Source of the DNA: UBA1765 sp045615885
GTDB taxonomy: Bacteria > Fibrobacterota > Fibrobacteria > Fibrobacterales > Fibrobacteraceae
Length of the DNA: 64,000 nt
Assembly: GCA_045615885.1 (NCBI GenBank)
Contig: JAZLFR010000069.1
Span: 66,955-130,954 of the forward strand
Direction: 5' to 3'
The notes under the pieces were generated by a model. The model was not told the DNA's origin and searched no databases. It saw only the letters and a program-made list of their open reading frames with translations. Numbering within the stretch: position 1 is the first letter of the stretch; each line of letters starts with the position of its first letter. Of the stretch, positions 1-7,957 are shown piece by piece. Both the position numbers and the translations under genes were made by a program.

Positions 1-291
1 TAGCGATCTGTAAAGTTTGTCCGCGTGGTCCAGCATGATGACGGGGAAATTTTCTGGCTGCCCCATTTTCATTTTTTGCAGCACGGCATTGATGTTCAAC
101 TTGTTTAGACACGACGCAAAGACATTGTATATCTCCAGCAATTTTTCTTGACGCACCAGCATGCAGTCTCTGTTGTGCATTCGCTTTTGTAGTTTATTTT
201 GCGATATACCAATATAGAGCGGGACGGCCAAAGTCGCGATAGATGCGAGAGCAGTTGCGATTGACGCAAGAATAGTTGGGTTAAAAGACAT
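1..291 (-). CDS. Partial membrane-anchored protein of unknown function (5' end only)
   Basis: The frame opens with ATG at 291 behind a strong ribosome site (GGAGG, spacing 3-4) and stays open for 97 codons to the left edge, so the C-terminus is missing. Residues about 5-28 form one hydrophobic segment (PTILASIATALASIATLAV) followed by KLQKR and a polar, helical stretch, as in a single-pass protein with a cytoplasmic helical domain. I do not recognise a family. It points away from the restriction genes that start at 609 and is separated from them by about 320 bases. The reading frame and ribosome site make the gene likely; the function is unknown. Confidence 0.65.
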   Translation of the reverse strand, partial: MSFNPTILASIATALASIATLAVPLYIGISQNKLQKRMHNRDCMLVRQEKLLEIYNVFASCLNKLNINAVLQKMKMGQPENFPVIMLDHADKLYRSL

Positions 292-608
292 ATTTCCTCC
301 TTGAAGAATTTATACAACTTAATATTGTAAAATCCTTGAGGAGTGGCAAGATTCTTTTTGGGGACAATTCGGACAACTCGGAAAATACGGACAGATTGGA
401 ATGAAAAATTGAGGAAAATGAATGTCCTGCCTCAGATTTGTCGCTTTGAAAGCAGAAAAAATGAGACAACTTTGGATTTTTTTTTCACAAAGTACATTGA
501 TTGTCAAATAATGGCATAGGAATGAATGTATTTTTATAGAGTTCATTAGGTGTGTTTTTTAAAAGTATCGTTGACCAAGGCGTATCAAAAAGCTAATTTG
601 GTGTTAGT
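292..608. other. Intergenic stretch before the first methyltransferase
   Basis: No convincing gene is seen in these 317 bases. Around 360-400 a short motif of the form GGACA(A)-CGGA recurs four times at 9-12 base spacing, an irregular direct repeat. The remainder is AT-rich with several T or A runs and presumably holds the divergent promoters for the genes on both sides. The short minus-strand frames are Cys/Phe-rich and lack ribosome sites. Confidence 0.4.
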
Positions 609-1649
609 ATGGCAGAGTATCGCGCAATTGATTTCTTTTGTGGTGGCGGAGGCATGACTTACGGTCTCCGTCAAGCTGGCATTGACGTTGTTGCCGGTGT
701 TGATTTTGATGCCGATGCGAAGGCTACCTATGAGACGAACAATCCTGGTGCAAAATTTATCAACCAGGATATCAGTAAACTAGATGTCTCCTATTTTGAA
801 AAAGAGATGGGCGTAGAAAGAAACGATGACCATTTGATCATGGTAGGATGCAGCCCCTGTCAATACTACAGTTTAATTCGTTCTTCCAAGGAAAAGTCTA
901 AAAAATCTAAAGGGCTTTTGCTAAAGTTCTGGAAGTTTGTTGATTACTACAATCCAGGGTATGTTCTCGTAGAGAATGTTCCTGGAATTCTGGATAATAA
1001 GAAAACGGTTCTTCCTGAGTTTCTTCGTAAGTTAAAGGAAAAAGGATATTCCCACATTGTTAAAGATGTGGTGAATATGAAAGATTACGGGGTTCCTCAG
1101 AACCGCCGAAGATTTTCTTTGATTGCAACCAGGGTAGATCGTGAAATTACCTTGCCTCAACAAAGTGATGAAGAACTTTGCGTTAGAGATGTTCTTGGCA
1201 TAAAGAATGGTTTCAAATCAATTTCCGCAGGACATGTAGACAAGTCTGATTTGTTCCATACGGCAATGGGTTTAAGTGACGTTAATCTCGCAAGGCTGAA
1301 AAAGACCAAAAAAAATGGCGGAACTCGTCTTTGCTGGAAAGACGATCCTGAATTACAACTGAATTGTTACAAGGGCAAGGACTCTTCCTTCTTGGATGTG
1401 TATGGACGGATGTATTGGGATAAGCCTTCACCGACCATCACCACCAAGTTTTATAGCATTTCAAATGGGCGTTTTGCACATCCGCAGCAGAATCGAGGGC
1501 TCTCCATTCGTGAGGGCGCCACGCTGCAGTCATTTCCTAGATCATATAAGTTTTGTACATCAAGTATTGTTGTCGCGGCACGCCTGATCGGCAATGCTGT
1601 TCCTCCTGCTTATGCACAAAAGATTGGGGAGATGATTTGTGAACAATAA
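609..1649 (+). CDS. DNA (cytosine-5-)-methyltransferase 1
   Basis: A 346-residue C5 methyltransferase that would transfer a methyl group from SAM to cytosine in a specific DNA site. Motifs are in canonical order: I (IDFFCGGGG, residues 7-15), IV with the catalytic Cys (SPCQYYS, 82-88), VI (ENV, 122-124), VIII (DYGVPQNRRR) and X (IGNAVPPAYA near the C-terminus). The motif IV environment CSPCQYYS differs from the usual GGPPCQGFS seen in the two later methyltransferases, so it belongs to a different subgroup. Its stop overlaps by 11 bases the GTG start of the ATPase/nuclease gene, so the two are probably co-translated. The target sequence cannot be read from the protein. Confident in family, not in specificity. 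Confidence 0.93.
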   Translation: MAEYRAIDFFCGGGGMTYGLRQAGIDVVAGVDFDADAKATYETNNPGAKFINQDISKLDVSYFEKEMGVERNDDHLIMVGCSPCQYYSLIRSSKEKSKKSKGLLLKFWKFVDYYNPGYVLVENVPGILDNKKTVLPEFLRKLKEKGYSHIVKDVVNMKDYGVPQNRRRFSLIATRVDREITLPQQSDEELCVRDVLGIKNGFKSISAGHVDKSDLFHTAMGLSDVNLARLKKTKKNGGTRLCWKDDPELQLNCYKGKDSSFLDVYGRMYWDKPSPTITTKFYSISNGRFAHPQQNRGLSIREGATLQSFPRSYKFCTSSIVVAARLIGNAVPPAYAQKIGEMICEQ

Positions 1650-3429
1650 ACTAATTCAAGAGATCCAAAGAAAGTTTGATGGAAAAACGAAGTATCAAAC
1701 TTTTAAGGATTACATTACCGACATCCATTTTCCTTATTACAAGGGTCTGGTAAAAGACGCTAAGATTGAGTTTAAGTTTCCGCTGACTGTTTTAGTTGGT
1801 GAAAATGGTTGTGGAAAAAGTTCAGTATTGCAGGCGATGGAAAATGTTGCTGCTGGCAAGTCGCTTTCACAACGCTGGTTTTCAACAAGTGTGGATCCGA
1901 TTCCAGATGGAGAGCGCCCCTGCTTTTGGTATTCGTATTATAGTGAGTCTGCTAAAAAAATTGTTCAGATTCTAAATACGCGTATTAAAAAGATTGAAAA
2001 AGACGGTCGCGAAAATCCTGATTACTGGGAACCTTCTCGCCCGGTTGCAAAATATGGAATGGAACTCTTTACCGAAGAAATGAAAAATGCTCCTGGGGCC
2101 TCAGGAACACGTTGGATCGGTACAAAGCGAAAAGTTGAGTACATTGACTTTCGTGAAGAGATTTCTGCATTCGATAAGTATTTCTATTTTGAAAATGAAC
2201 CTCGCAAAAGAACAAAACAGGAATATGTACGTCAATACTCAAAGTATTTGAAGCAAGCTATAGATGGAAACTTTCCTAAAGATCGAAAGATTAACGACAA
2301 ATTGAGATTGCGTTCTGTGGATACTTTGCAAAAGAAAGAGGTGGAAATTCTTTCTTTTATTCTTGACAAACAGTATCTTTCGGTAAAGATCATTGAACAT
2401 CAGTTTTACAATAAATGGGGAACTAGTGTTTATTTTACCCAAAAGAACAATGATGAATCATTTTCAGGAAGCTATTCAGAGGCTTTTGCTGGAAGTGGAG
2501 AATCCGCTGTAGCAAAACTTGTTCATAAGATTTTTGGGGCGAAAGAAGGAACTTTGTTGCTTCTTGATGAACCTGAGACGTCCTTGCACCCCGGCGCTCA
2601 GAAGAGGTTGTTGTCTTTTATTCTTGAAAATGTTCGAGATAAGGGTCTGCAAGTTGTAATAAGTTCCCATAGCCCAGCAATTGTTGAAGAATTACCACCC
2701 GTGGCAATTGTGGTGATGAACCAAAGCGCACAAAATAAGTTCACCCCTATTCAAAATGTGGAGGCAAATGTTGCTTTCCAGTATATTGGGCATACAAATA
2801 TTGAAAAAACGAAAATTTTGGTTGAAGATTATTGTGCCGAATTGTTGGTTAAGCGTGCTTTAGGCTTTATTGACGAAAAGGCCGCTTTAACAGTAGATGT
2901 TATAAATCATGCTGGTGGTGCAAAGGATCTCTTTAAAGAAGCGGTTGTTCTTTCTAGAGTAAACGCAACGAAAACCTATTTGTTCTTAGATGGTGATCAA
3001 AGAAAAGAACTTCTCTCTGGAAGTGAAGTTGCTGAAATCAAATTGGATGACTTTCTTTTTGATGTCACGGGAGTAGAATCGAAAAATCTTGGTTTTGTTG
3101 CTGATTCTGGGAAAAAAAATGAGCAGTTTGCTAACGAAAAAAGAAGGTTCTTGAATTTTTTGAAGGATCGCTGCAGATTTTTGCCGATGAAAACACCTGA
3201 AGAAATTCTGTGGAAATGTTCCGATAAGTCTCCCAAAACGGATGTTGATGAGTCCAATGCCAATTGTTACAAAGAGGGCATTGCCAAATGGGTGAAAGAT
3301 GATGTTGCTGGCGATATCTCTGCTGCTGATGTTGCCTATGGTCAAAGGAAGCTTTGCAATGCAATTTCTGAATCTGATTCTACAATGAAAGAAATTATTG
3401 AACTTGTAAAAACAATGGTTGGCGAATAA
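1639..3429 (+). CDS. OLD-family ATPase with C-terminal TOPRIM nuclease domain
   Basis: A 596-residue protein with an ABC/SMC-type ATPase: Walker A GENGCGKSS at residues 54-62, Walker B LLLLDEPETSLHP at about 306-318, and an SSHSP switch region. The C-terminal third carries TOPRIM features: an acidic ILVEDYCAE near 393 and a DGD triplet (FLDGD) near 450. This matches OLD-type nucleases, including the architecture of GajA of Gabija, but no GajB-like helicase is present nearby. The GTG start overlaps the upstream methyltransferase gene by 11 bases; an Mrr N-terminal remnant follows with no gap. The neighbourhood suggests a nuclease partner of methyltransferase 1, which is inference. Could instead be a stand-alone anti-phage nuclease. 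Confidence 0.85.
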   Translation: MNNKLIQEIQRKFDGKTKYQTFKDYITDIHFPYYKGLVKDAKIEFKFPLTVLVGENGCGKSSVLQAMENVAAGKSLSQRWFSTSVDPIPDGERPCFWYSYYSESAKKIVQILNTRIKKIEKDGRENPDYWEPSRPVAKYGMELFTEEMKNAPGASGTRWIGTKRKVEYIDFREEISAFDKYFYFENEPRKRTKQEYVRQYSKYLKQAIDGNFPKDRKINDKLRLRSVDTLQKKEVEILSFILDKQYLSVKIIEHQFYNKWGTSVYFTQKNNDESFSGSYSEAFAGSGESAVAKLVHKIFGAKEGTLLLLDEPETSLHPGAQKRLLSFILENVRDKGLQVVISSHSPAIVEELPPVAIVVMNQSAQNKFTPIQNVEANVAFQYIGHTNIEKTKILVEDYCAELLVKRALGFIDEKAALTVDVINHAGGAKDLFKEAVVLSRVNATKTYLFLDGDQRKELLSGSEVAEIKLDDFLFDVTGVESKNLGFVADSGKKNEQFANEKRRFLNFLKDRCRFLPMKTPEEILWKCSDKSPKTDVDESNANCYKEGIAKWVKDDVAGDISAADVAYGQRKLCNAISESDSTMKEIIELVKTMVGE

Positions 3430-3555
3430 ATGGCAGTACCAAAATTTGAAGAGTTTCTATACCCATTCCTGTCTTTCATTAAAGACAAGGATCTTTCCTC
3501 CAAGGAAATGAAAAAGGCTTTGGTAGAGCATTTTGAGCTGACTGAAGAAGAGTAG
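3430..3555 (+). pseudogene. Mrr N-terminal domain remnant or mini-protein (41 aa)
   Basis: A 41-codon frame begins with ATG immediately after the stop of the ATPase gene (no spacer) and ends at TAG 3553-3555. The sequence starts MAVPKFEEFLYPFL and ends HFELTEEE, the pattern seen at the start of Mrr-type restriction enzymes (Mrr N-terminal winged-helix region, typically AVP..-E-..-PLL and later LTEEE). The catalytic PD-(D/E)XK part of Mrr does not follow in any frame; methyltransferase 2 begins 15 bases later. It could be a truncated relic left when the next operon arrived, or a free-standing small DNA-binding protein read by coupling to the ATPase. Similarity is judged by eye. Confidence 0.6.
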
Positions 3556-3569
3556 TTGAGATTTGATAT

Positions 3570-4643
3570 ATGAATAAAACCAGAAAAAAACCTACTTGTA
3601 TTGATTTGTTTTGTGGTTGTGGTGGATTGAGTAAGGGCTTCGAACTAGCTGGTTTCGAAATTGTTGGTGGTATTGATTTCAATGCTGCTGCTATACGCAC
3701 GTTTAATCGCAATTTCAAAAATGGCAAAGGTATTTGTTGCGATATTCTGAATGCAGACAAAAAGTTTATTCTAGAACAGTTTGATGATCTAAAAAAAGTT
3801 GATGTCATTATTGGAGGACCTCCTTGCCAAGGTTTTTCTTCTGCTAATCGATATAACAAAGAAGGTGATGATCCAAGAAACAAACTTTTCTTTGAGTTTA
3901 TGAAGTTTGTCGATATCGCAAAACCTAAGGTTGTTGTAATTGAGAATGTTCGTGGAATTGTGACGAATAATGGTGGTTATGCAAAAGATCGAATTAAGGA
4001 GTTGTTTGAAGAGCGAGGGTACTTGGTTTCTCATAAAATTTTAGATGCATCAATGCATGGAGTCCCTCAAAAGCGACTTAGGAATTTCTTTGTTATGACA
4101 AAGAATGAACTATTCGATTTTTCTGTTCTACAAACGTTTGAAAAGCCGATTACTGTTGCAGAAGCTATTGCTGATTTGTACGCGTTTGATGATAATCAAC
4201 CGTACAGGGAACCCAAAAAGAAAAATCCATATTTGTCGTACTTAAGAAGTGGAGTTGTAGGCTTGTCTAATCACGATGTTAGATATCCTGCAGAAATCGT
4301 CCAAAAAAGAATATCTTTTGTAAAGCAAGGACATAATTGGCAAGATGTACCTGATGAACTTTGGCCAACACAACGAAATAATAGACATTCTTCTGCATAT
4401 AAGCGTCTTGCTGAAAACATGCCTTCTGTAACCATTGATACGGGTAACAACCATAGTAATTATTTCCATCCTCTGTACAATAGAATTCCAACCGTTAGGG
4501 AAGCAGCACGTTTGCAGTCATTTCCAGATGGATTTGAGTTTTTAGGAAACCGATCTGAACAGTATCGCCAAGTAGGTAATGCTGTCCCGCCGTTGCTTGC
4601 TAAGGTGATTGCGGATGAGATAATCAAGAGGTATATGAAGTGA
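3570..4643 (+). CDS. DNA (cytosine-5-)-methyltransferase 2
   Basis: A 357-residue C5 methyltransferase with motif I (IDLFCGCGGLS, 11-21), motif IV (GGPPCQGFS, 82-90, catalytic Cys 86), motif VI (IENV, 124-127), motif VIII (HGVPQKRLR) and motif X (QVGNAVPPLLA). It overlaps the next methyltransferase gene by four bases. Two adjacent C5 methyltransferases followed by a McrB-like ATPase and a LlaJI-family nuclease is the arrangement known for LlaJI and BsuMI, where both methylases are needed, often because the site is asymmetric. Here it would protect host DNA against the restriction genes downstream. The exact target is unknown. Confidence 0.94.
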   Translation: MNKTRKKPTCIDLFCGCGGLSKGFELAGFEIVGGIDFNAAAIRTFNRNFKNGKGICCDILNADKKFILEQFDDLKKVDVIIGGPPCQGFSSANRYNKEGDDPRNKLFFEFMKFVDIAKPKVVVIENVRGIVTNNGGYAKDRIKELFEERGYLVSHKILDASMHGVPQKRLRNFFVMTKNELFDFSVLQTFEKPITVAEAIADLYAFDDNQPYREPKKKNPYLSYLRSGVVGLSNHDVRYPAEIVQKRISFVKQGHNWQDVPDELWPTQRNNRHSSAYKRLAENMPSVTIDTGNNHSNYFHPLYNRIPTVREAARLQSFPDGFEFLGNRSEQYRQVGNAVPPLLAKVIADEIIKRYMK

Positions 4644-5677
4644 CTCAAATGAAAATTATTGATTTATTTTGTGGCATTGGTGGGTTAAGTCTTGGCTTTG
4701 AACAAGCTGGTTTTCAAACTATAGCTGCCATTGACATGTGGAAAGATGCTATTGTAACATATAACCATAATAGAAAGGAAAAAGTTGGTTGTACAATATC
4801 TGTTGAGGATTTTAATGAACAAATTTTGCCGGCTCTAATTAGAGATAATAAAATTGCTGGGATTATTGGAGGCCCACCGTGTCAAGGTTTTAGTACCGTT
4901 GGGAAACGAGATATTGATGATCCTCGTAATAAAATGTATCTTGAATTTTATAAGGCGGTAAAATTAGCGCAACCAGAATTTTTTGTTATTGAAAATGTCA
5001 AGGGAATGTTGACGTTAAATAATGGAGCGTTTGTTAAGGATTTGCTGCATAGATTTGGAAAAAAAGGACTTGGTTACAAAATTTCTTACAAACTTCTAAA
5101 TGCTGCAGATTACGGAATCCCGCAAAATCGTTACCGAGTTTTCTATGTAGGAATAAAGGATCGTGATTTTGTATTCCCCGAATCCCATCCTGAGAATCAG
5201 AAGCTCAGTGCAAAAGATGGCATCAGTGATTTGTTGAATTCCGATAACAACCATTACGGCTCTTCTCCGGCCAACGATTTCCAAAAGAAAATGCGAGCGG
5301 GATGCTCGCATCCTGTTAATCAGGAATATACAAACCACTCGGAACAAACGATAAATATTATTAGTAAGATTCCTGATGGCGGTAACATAAAGAGTCTTCC
5401 TCCCGAATTTTGGCAAGTTCGAAAATACAACAAGGCTTTTGAGCGAATGAGTAGCAATCGCCCATCGAATACTATTGATACTGGCCATAGAAATTATTTT
5501 CACTATAGTGAGCCTCGAATTCCTACAGTAAGGGAATCTGCACGAATTCAGAGTTTTCCTGATTCATTTGAAATCCTTGGAACGAGAGGAAGCCAGTATA
5601 AGCAAGTTGGGAATGCTGTTCCTCCAATGTTGGCAAATGCGATAGCAACGGAAATACTAAAACAACTAAAGGGTTAA
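4640..5677 (+). CDS. DNA (cytosine-5-)-methyltransferase 3
   Basis: A 345-residue C5 methyltransferase, closely similar in layout to methyltransferase 2: motif I (IDLFCGIGGLS), motif IV (GGPPCQGFS, PCQ at 80-82), motif VI (IENV), motif VIII (DYGIPQNRYR) and motif X (QVGNAVPPMLA). The start is GTG at 4640, four bases inside the previous gene; an ATG at 4649 is an alternative. Both methyltransferases share the IPTVRE(A/S)AR-QSFPD segment before motif X, which suggests they are diverged copies. The tight overlap argues for equal synthesis of the two, as expected for the two strands of one recognition site (inference). Confidence 0.94.
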   Translation: MTQMKIIDLFCGIGGLSLGFEQAGFQTIAAIDMWKDAIVTYNHNRKEKVGCTISVEDFNEQILPALIRDNKIAGIIGGPPCQGFSTVGKRDIDDPRNKMYLEFYKAVKLAQPEFFVIENVKGMLTLNNGAFVKDLLHRFGKKGLGYKISYKLLNAADYGIPQNRYRVFYVGIKDRDFVFPESHPENQKLSAKDGISDLLNSDNNHYGSSPANDFQKKMRAGCSHPVNQEYTNHSEQTINIISKIPDGGNIKSLPPEFWQVRKYNKAFERMSSNRPSNTIDTGHRNYFHYSEPRIPTVRESARIQSFPDSFEILGTRGSQYKQVGNAVPPMLANAIATEILKQLKG

Positions 5678-5681
5678 ATGT

Positions 5682-6404
5682 ATGCAGATTGTTGTTGAAA
5701 CCCCAAATTCTCCGGGTACGCAATTTAATGAAAATACTGATGATTATATTAGAAAAATGTTCAATTACTTGAATAGTAAGGAGGATGGTTTTTCTGAAAC
5801 GTATCGTGAATTTCAACAACATTGCACATCTTTTACGACTTTAAGTTACATTAGAAATATTTTCCCATTCTTAAAAAATGCGGAAATTATAAATGATTAT
5901 TCTAATGTGAACAAGAAATTGTTTACCGAATTGGGAGAAGCTTATTATCTTTGCGTAGATTCTCTAGAAAAAATTAAAAGCGATGAAGAAAAATCAGGCT
6001 TGGAAAAATTTAGGCAATTGAAACAACAGATTGTTCGTCAGGCTTTATCAAACATAATAAAAGCATCGGATGCTGGGTATGCTATTATTTTCAAATGGAT
6101 TTTACTCCATTTGAAAAAATTTGAAAAGATTGATGAATCTGAATTTGCCTTAATTTTGTATGTATTACAAAAAAAGAAATCTTTCGCAGAGTATGAAAAA
6201 ATACTGAATGAACAACGGGGACGGATATCTTTTTTTGTAAATGTTGTGGAAAAAGGGACGGATAATGTTAAGAAAGTTTCAAAGATCACAAGCTATTCTT
6301 ATTTTATGGGGTCTCTTAAAACTGCAGGTGTTGTAAGTGAAAAATCGATAGATGGTTATTTTAGTTGTATTTGCAAAAATGCTGATATTGAGGATATGCT
6401 ATGA
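5682..6404 (+). CDS. Uncharacterised protein of the restriction operon
   Basis: A 240-residue protein I cannot assign. It is rich in Lys, Glu and Phe, mostly predicted helical by eye, with no membrane segment and no recognisable nuclease or ATPase motif. Its C-terminal part (SYSYFMGSLKTAGVVSEK) reads like a short winged-helix or helix-turn-helix fragment, which is only a suggestion. It starts 4 bases after methyltransferase 3 and its stop overlaps the McrB-like gene by four bases (ATGA), so it is embedded in the operon. By position it corresponds to the first restriction subunit of BsuMI-type systems (ydiR position), but sequence homology is not demonstrated. Confidence 0.8.
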   Translation: MQIVVETPNSPGTQFNENTDDYIRKMFNYLNSKEDGFSETYREFQQHCTSFTTLSYIRNIFPFLKNAEIINDYSNVNKKLFTELGEAYYLCVDSLEKIKSDEEKSGLEKFRQLKQQIVRQALSNIIKASDAGYAIIFKWILLHLKKFEKIDESEFALILYVLQKKKSFAEYEKILNEQRGRISFFVNVVEKGTDNVKKVSKITSYSYFMGSLKTAGVVSEKSIDGYFSCICKNADIEDML

Positions 6405-7954
6405 ATAACGATATTAAAAAAAATGTATCGCGATTAGCGGAATTATTCAAAGTTGAAGTTCCTTCAAATAATGATGTAAGTGAAGTTCCTTTGGATGAGA
6501 AGAACCTTACTTTTGGATATCAAAAGATTCTTTTTGGTGCTCCTGGTACAGGAAAGTCTTTTCGATTAAATTTGGATGCGGTGCCTTACTATGAAGCAGA
6601 AAAAAATGCTCTGCAAAAGGATGATTCAGAAAAGATTCGGAAAATCATTCAAGATGCAAATGATTTTTCAAAGTGTGTTGCGATTGGTTTGAAATATAGT
6701 GATGTGATAAAAAATAAAAAGCCCAAGCAACTCCATGATACATATGGTTGTTCCCTTGATGCAGGATATGCCTTGTGCCAGGGAGCTAAAATCGAAAACA
6801 TCAGAAAAACCATTGCAGATGTAGATGATGACAAATTGGACGTTCCTGTAATAAATGAGGAATTAGCTAAAATTACAAAAGATAAACAAGCGTCTTGGGC
6901 TGCTTTAGGCTTTAAATACTCGTCTTATTTCTTTGGAAAAACAACAGGTGATATTCAAGATGATTTGGGCTTGTCAAAAACGAGTTCTGCGGCCAGTTGG
7001 ATTCTGTATGGTGTGAACGCTGCAAAACTCATTGACTCTTTGGCTGAGGACGAGGAAAAACCGAAATATGTAGAGCGCGTGACATTCCATCCTAATTACT
7101 CTTATGCCCAGTTTGTCGGTACATATAAACCTATACAAGATGAGACTGACCCGAAGAGCATAGTGTATAAATATGTTCCAGGTCCATTCATGCGCACCTA
7201 TGTTCGTGCAAAACGAGCTGAACAAAATAAGACGGATGAAAAGTTCCTTCTCATCATCGAAGAAATCAATCGTGCAAATGTTGCCGCGGTCTTTGGCGAT
7301 GTGTTCCAGCTTCTTGACCGCAAGAATGGTGTGAGCGAATATCCCGTTGCAGCAAGCGAAGACATCAAGCGTTATCTGAAAGATAACGGTATTGCGGATT
7401 GTAATGAACTCAGAATTCCGAGCAACATGTACATCTGGGCGACTATGAACAGTGCCGACCAGGGCGTATTCCCCATGGATACTGCCTTCAAGCGTCGCTG
7501 GGAATTTGAATACATTGGCATCGATAAAAATGAAACTTGGGATTACACAATTCCACTTCCAAAAGAAGAGTCTATCAATTGGAATGTTTTGCGTAAGGCC
7601 ATTAACGGTTCTCTCAAAAAGATTGCAAGCGTAAATGAAGATAAGTTGCTTGGTCCATATTTCTTGAGCAAGGCTGTTCTGGAAGATGCAAACAAGTGGA
7701 ATAGCGAGCAAGATTCTAAAGAAAAGCAGAAAGCCGTTGAAAAGTTCTTGAATACATTCAAGAGCAAGGTCTTGATGTATCTCTATGAAGATGTCTGCAA
7801 AATGCGCCCGGGCGATGTTTTCAAGATTAAACCTGAAGACGGCCAAACAAGATTGCATTACTCCGATATCTGCGATGCATTCGACAAGACTGGTATTGGT
7901 ATATTCGGTTTTGAAAAAGCTGATATTGAGGAAACCTTCAAGAAGCAGGAGTAA
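6401..7954 (+). CDS. McrB-like AAA+ (GTPase-type) restriction subunit
   Basis: A 517-residue AAA+ protein of the McrB branch. Walker A GAPGTGKS is at residues 46-53, Walker B LLIIEEINRAN at about 283-293, the McrB signature (FHPNYSYAQFVGTYKP) at 229-244, and TMNSADQ with an RRW arginine at 348-367. There is no N-terminal DNA-binding domain as in E. coli McrB; instead about 175 residues are inserted between Walker A and the signature, containing two related 40-45 residue segments (92-132 and 166-210). It would power DNA translocation or target discrimination for the LlaJI-family nuclease encoded further down. The start overlaps the preceding stop by four bases. Strong family call; GTP versus ATP use is not visible. 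Confidence 0.9.
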   Translation: MNNDIKKNVSRLAELFKVEVPSNNDVSEVPLDEKNLTFGYQKILFGAPGTGKSFRLNLDAVPYYEAEKNALQKDDSEKIRKIIQDANDFSKCVAIGLKYSDVIKNKKPKQLHDTYGCSLDAGYALCQGAKIENIRKTIADVDDDKLDVPVINEELAKITKDKQASWAALGFKYSSYFFGKTTGDIQDDLGLSKTSSAASWILYGVNAAKLIDSLAEDEEKPKYVERVTFHPNYSYAQFVGTYKPIQDETDPKSIVYKYVPGPFMRTYVRAKRAEQNKTDEKFLLIIEEINRANVAAVFGDVFQLLDRKNGVSEYPVAASEDIKRYLKDNGIADCNELRIPSNMYIWATMNSADQGVFPMDTAFKRRWEFEYIGIDKNETWDYTIPLPKEESINWNVLRKAINGSLKKIASVNEDKLLGPYFLSKAVLEDANKWNSEQDSKEKQKAVEKFLNTFKSKVLMYLYEDVCKMRPGDVFKIKPEDGQTRLHYSDICDAFDKTGIGIFGFEKADIEETFKKQE

Positions 7955-7957
7955 TTA

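Noticed and set aside
319..546. Cys-rich 75-aa minus-strand frame upstream of methyltransferase 1
   Set aside because: No ribosome site, and Phe/Cys/Ser composition typical of AT-rich shadow frames.
1639..3429. Gabija system
   Set aside because: The OLD/TOPRIM protein has the GajA layout, but no GajB helicase is present in the neighbourhood.
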